Below are positions 62,008 to 64,000 of a stretch of DNA of 64,000 nucleotides, piece by piece. The notes beneath the pieces were generated by a model, which saw only the letters and a program-made list of their open reading frames with translations, was not told where the DNA came from and ran no database searches. The DNA comes from Flavobacteriales bacterium (GTDB lineage Bacteria; Bacteroidota; Bacteroidia; Flavobacteriales_F; PHOS-HE28). Numbering within the stretch: the stretch's first letter is position 1; each line of letters begins with the position of its first letter. Where the stretch lies: positions 80,218 through 144,217 of the forward strand of contig JAEUSY010000025.1 of assembly GCA_016788295.1 (NCBI GenBank), given 5' to 3'. Position numbers and translations under genes: made by a program.

Positions 62008-62015
62008 TATCTTTG
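62008..62015 (+). promoter_or_regulatory. Promoter -7-like box TATCTTTG for trhO
   Basis: Exact TAnnTTTG, 9 bases before ATG 62025. It supports that start over an upstream in-frame codon. Confidence 0.55.
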
Positions 62016-62024
62016 CCCGGTACG

Positions 62025-63137
62025 ATGGAAGCCCACGAACTACGCAACAAATACGGTCCCGAAACGCTGCGCGCCCGCCTGGCCGCCGAGGGCTTTCCCC
62101 GCACCACGCTGAGCTTCTACCGCTACGTGCGCCTGGCCGACCCCGCCGCCTTGCGGAACGAACTGTACGCCGAGTGGGAGGCGCTGGGTGTTTTCGGGCG
62201 CATCTACCTGGCCAATGAGGGCATCAACGCCCAGCTCTCGGTACCAACCCACCACTTCGAGGCTTTCCGGAAGGCCATCGACGCGCGTCCCGAGTTCAGC
62301 GGTGTGCCCTTCAAGATCGCGGTTGAGGATGACGGCCAAAGCTTCCTGAAGCTGACCCTGAAAGTGCGGCACAAGCTGGTGGCCGACGGGCTGAAGGACG
62401 AAGTGTTCGACCCCAGCGATGTGGGTGAGCACCTGGAGGCCGACCGCTTCAACCAACTGCTGGAGCAAGGCGCCACCGTGGTGGACCTGCGCAACAACTA
62501 CGAGTGCCTCATCGGCCACTTCGAGGGGGCGCTGTTGCCCGAGGCCGAGACCTTCCGCGGGGCCGTGGAAGAGATGCTGGAAAAACTGGAGGACAAGAAG
62601 GAGGAACCCGTGCTGCTCTACTGCACCGGTGGCATCCGCTGTGAAAAAGCCAGCGCCTGGTTCCGCCACCACGGCTTCAAGCAGGTGGGCCAGCTGCACG
62701 GCGGCATCATCGACTATGCCCGTCAGGTGCGCGCCAAGGGCCTTCCCAGCCGCTACAAGGGACAGAATTTCGTGTTCGACGGGCGCCTTGCCGAGCGCAT
62801 CACCGACGATGTGGTGAGCACCTGCTTCCAATGCGGCCAGCCGAGCGACCGCATCACCAACTGCCAGCAGCACACCTGCAACATGCTGCTGGTGCAGTGC
62901 GAGTCCTGCGCCGCCACGTATGCCGACTGCTGCACCCCCAGCTGCCGCGAGATCCACCTGCTGCCGGACGAAGTGCAGCGCGCCTGGCGCAAGGGACGAC
63001 CTTCGGCCAGCTCCAGGATGAAGGCCATCCGCGACCCGGAAGCCTTGCGTGCGCGCATCCGGGAGGAGGAGGAATTGCTGGCGGCCGGAGGAAGCCTTCA
63101 CCCGGAACTGACGAAACTCATCCAACAGACCAGGTAA
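62025..63137 (+). CDS. trhO: tRNA uridine(34) hydroxylase / rhodanese-domain protein TrhO
   Basis: A 370-residue protein with an N-terminal acylphosphatase-like domain (LSFYRYVRLADPAALRNELY, GRIYLANEGINAQLSV) and a rhodanese domain (about 130-235) with VVDLRNNYECLIGHFEGA and the catalytic Cys in LYCTGGIRCEKAS. A Cys-rich C-terminal segment (TCFQCGQPSDRITNC, CNMLLVQCESC, DCCTPSC) could bind zinc. TrhO installs 5-hydroxyuridine at tRNA position 34 using oxygen. ATG 62025 is chosen because of the promoter box. A palindrome follows the stop. Confidence 0.95.
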   Translation: MEAHELRNKYGPETLRARLAAEGFPRTTLSFYRYVRLADPAALRNELYAEWEALGVFGRIYLANEGINAQLSVPTHHFEAFRKAIDARPEFSGVPFKIAVEDDGQSFLKLTLKVRHKLVADGLKDEVFDPSDVGEHLEADRFNQLLEQGATVVDLRNNYECLIGHFEGALLPEAETFRGAVEEMLEKLEDKKEEPVLLYCTGGIRCEKASAWFRHHGFKQVGQLHGGIIDYARQVRAKGLPSRYKGQNFVFDGRLAERITDDVVSTCFQCGQPSDRITNCQQHTCNMLLVQCESCAATYADCCTPSCREIHLLPDEVQRAWRKGRPSASSRMKAIRDPEALRARIREEEELLAAGGSLHPELTKLIQQTR

Positions 63138-63157
63138 GGGCGGGAAATTTCCCGCCC
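63138..63157. terminator. 20-base perfect palindrome after trhO
   Basis: GGGCGGGAAATTTCCCGCCC begins at the base after the trhO stop. It may act as a terminator hairpin (no T-run) or as a protein-binding dyad upstream of the dioxygenase gene, whose ATG lies 37 bases further on. Confidence 0.5.
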
Positions 63158-63194
63158 CAACGACCGTCCCAACCAAAGCCTAAGGCCGAGACCC

Positions 63195-64000
63195 ATGCCG
63201 ATCTACCATACCCTGGGCAAGATCCCCCACAAGCGCCACACCGTCTTCAAGAACTTGTCCGCCGGACGGCGCGACGGCAAGGACCGCTACTACTACGAGC
63301 AGCTCTTCGGCACCATCGGCTTCGATGGCATGAGCACCCTGAGCTACCACGTGCACCGCCCCACCATGGTGAAGGCGCTGGGCAAGCCGAAGGACCTGAC
63401 GCCGAAGATCGCCATCGAGAAGAACATGCGCTCGCTACGGCTGCACGGCTTCAAGACCAAGCCGGAGAAGGACCACTTGGCCGCGCGCAAGACCATGCTC
63501 GTGAACAGCGACGTGGCCATCGTGCTCGCCGCGCCGCAAGCGAAGAGCGTGGACTACTTCTACAAGAACGCCGACTGCGACGAGATGATCTTCGTGCACA
63601 AGGGCAGCGGCACCCTGCGCACCTTCCTGGGCAACATCGATTTCAAGTACGGCGACTACCTGATGATCCCCCGCGGGATGATCTACACGATGGAGTTCAA
63701 GGACAGCGACAACCGCCTCTTCATCGTGGAGAGCCACCGCCCCATGTATACGCCGAAGCGCTACCGCAACTGGTTCGGCCAGCTGCTGGAGCATTCGCCG
63801 TTCTGCGAGCGCGACATCCGCCGCCCGAAGAAGCTGGAGACGCACGATGAGAAGGGCGACTTCGTGATCAAGGTGAAGAAGCAGAACATGCTGCACGAGC
63901 TGGTGTACGCCAGCCACCCCTTCGATGTGGTGGGCTGGGACGGCTACAACTACCCCTACGCCTTCAGCATCCACGACTTCGAGCCCATCACCGGCCGCGT
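63195..64000 (+). CDS. hmgA: Homogentisate 1,2-dioxygenase, N-terminal part (cut by window end)
   Basis: The first 268 codons of an open frame from ATG 63195 (MPIYHTLGKIPHKRHTVF). The sequence follows homogentisate dioxygenase-type cupins: YYEQLFGTIGFDGMSTLSYH, ADCDEMIFVHKGSGTLRT, FLGNIDFKYGDYLMIPRGMIY and IVESHRPMYTPKRYRN, with the late HPFDVVGWDGYNYPYAFSIHDFEPI just before the iron-binding region that falls outside the window. It would cleave the ring of homogentisate in tyrosine/phenylalanine breakdown. The frame is open to base 64000. Confidence 0.9.
   Translation, partial: MPIYHTLGKIPHKRHTVFKNLSAGRRDGKDRYYYEQLFGTIGFDGMSTLSYHVHRPTMVKALGKPKDLTPKIAIEKNMRSLRLHGFKTKPEKDHLAARKTMLVNSDVAIVLAAPQAKSVDYFYKNADCDEMIFVHKGSGTLRTFLGNIDFKYGDYLMIPRGMIYTMEFKDSDNRLFIVESHRPMYTPKRYRNWFGQLLEHSPFCERDIRRPKKLETHDEKGDFVIKVKKQNMLHELVYASHPFDVVGWDGYNYPYAFSIHDFEPITGR

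Overview
The window looks like chromosomal DNA from a GC-rich member of the Bacteroidota, most likely a Flavobacteriales-type lineage. Reasons: several secreted proteins end in the type IX secretion (T9SS) C-terminal sorting domain; there is a SusC/CirA-type TonB-dependent receptor with a carboxypeptidase-regulatory-like N-terminus; MotA/TolQ/ExbB and ExbD genes are clustered; start codons lack clear Shine-Dalgarno sequences; and many genes are preceded by a TAnnTTTG-type box, here often TACCTTCG. Almost every signal peptidase I substrate in the window has Gln at +1 (the Bacteroidetes Q-rule), and a probable glutaminyl cyclase is encoded here. I see no prophage, CRISPR array, integrase or insertion sequence. 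The gene content is largely core, dense and syntenic-looking.

Layout. 1-12.3 kb: a cut-off secreted protein, a membrane protein coupled to a lipoprotein cytochrome c, the GTPase HflX, a class A penicillin-binding protein, an acyltransferase, a T9SS cargo gene interrupted by one in-frame TGA, an MsbA-like ABC exporter, then rbfA, a methyltransferase and an FtsX/LolE-like permease, converging on dusB. 12.4-19.3 kb: an ExbB-ExbD cluster with three ExbD genes, a tRNA-Ser(GGA) with a duplicated 3' end, tatD-ansA, and a heptosyltransferase-like gene. 19.3-28.2 kb: cytochrome c, thioesterase, peroxiredoxin, then a long minus-strand operon (TonB receptor, membrane glycosyltransferase-like protein, kdsB, HU/SPOR protein, STAS-like protein, beta-propeller-like secreted protein).

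28.3-45.9 kb: dprA, gdhA, a DUF4349 lipoprotein, bacilliredoxin, a large M36 metallopeptidase, a tRNA adenosine deaminase, recJ, an outer-membrane-like protein, two small proteins, uridine kinase, the yicC-gmk-nadD operon, an EamA transporter, a flippase-like membrane protein and cystathionine gamma-synthase. 46-64 kb: two tandem paralogous M43 metalloproteases with T9SS tails plus a coupled lipoprotein, two uncharacterised exported proteins, polA, an Omp28-like T9SS protein, the glutaminyl-cyclase-like M28 lipoprotein coupled to cysS, a MORN/YwqK-like protein, an SDR-type threonine dehydrogenase, trhO, and a homogentisate dioxygenase cut by the window end.

How it fits together: the envelope/export theme is strong (PBP, MsbA, FtsX/Lol, ExbBD, TonB receptor, KdsB and heptosyltransferase for lipopolysaccharide, four T9SS cargo proteins, one M36 protease, and the cyclase that would modify their mature N-termini). 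The rest is translation and tRNA modification (HflX, RbfA, DusB, TadA, CysS, TrhO), DNA repair and uptake (RecJ, PolA, DprA), and amino acid metabolism (GdhA, AnsA, MetB, threonine dehydrogenase, homogentisate dioxygenase). No clear new defence or mobile system is visible. The best leads are the Q-rule/cyclase pairing, the near-leaderless promoter architecture, the nonsense-interrupted T9SS gene, the tRNA-Ser duplication, and the protease pair with its lipoprotein partner.
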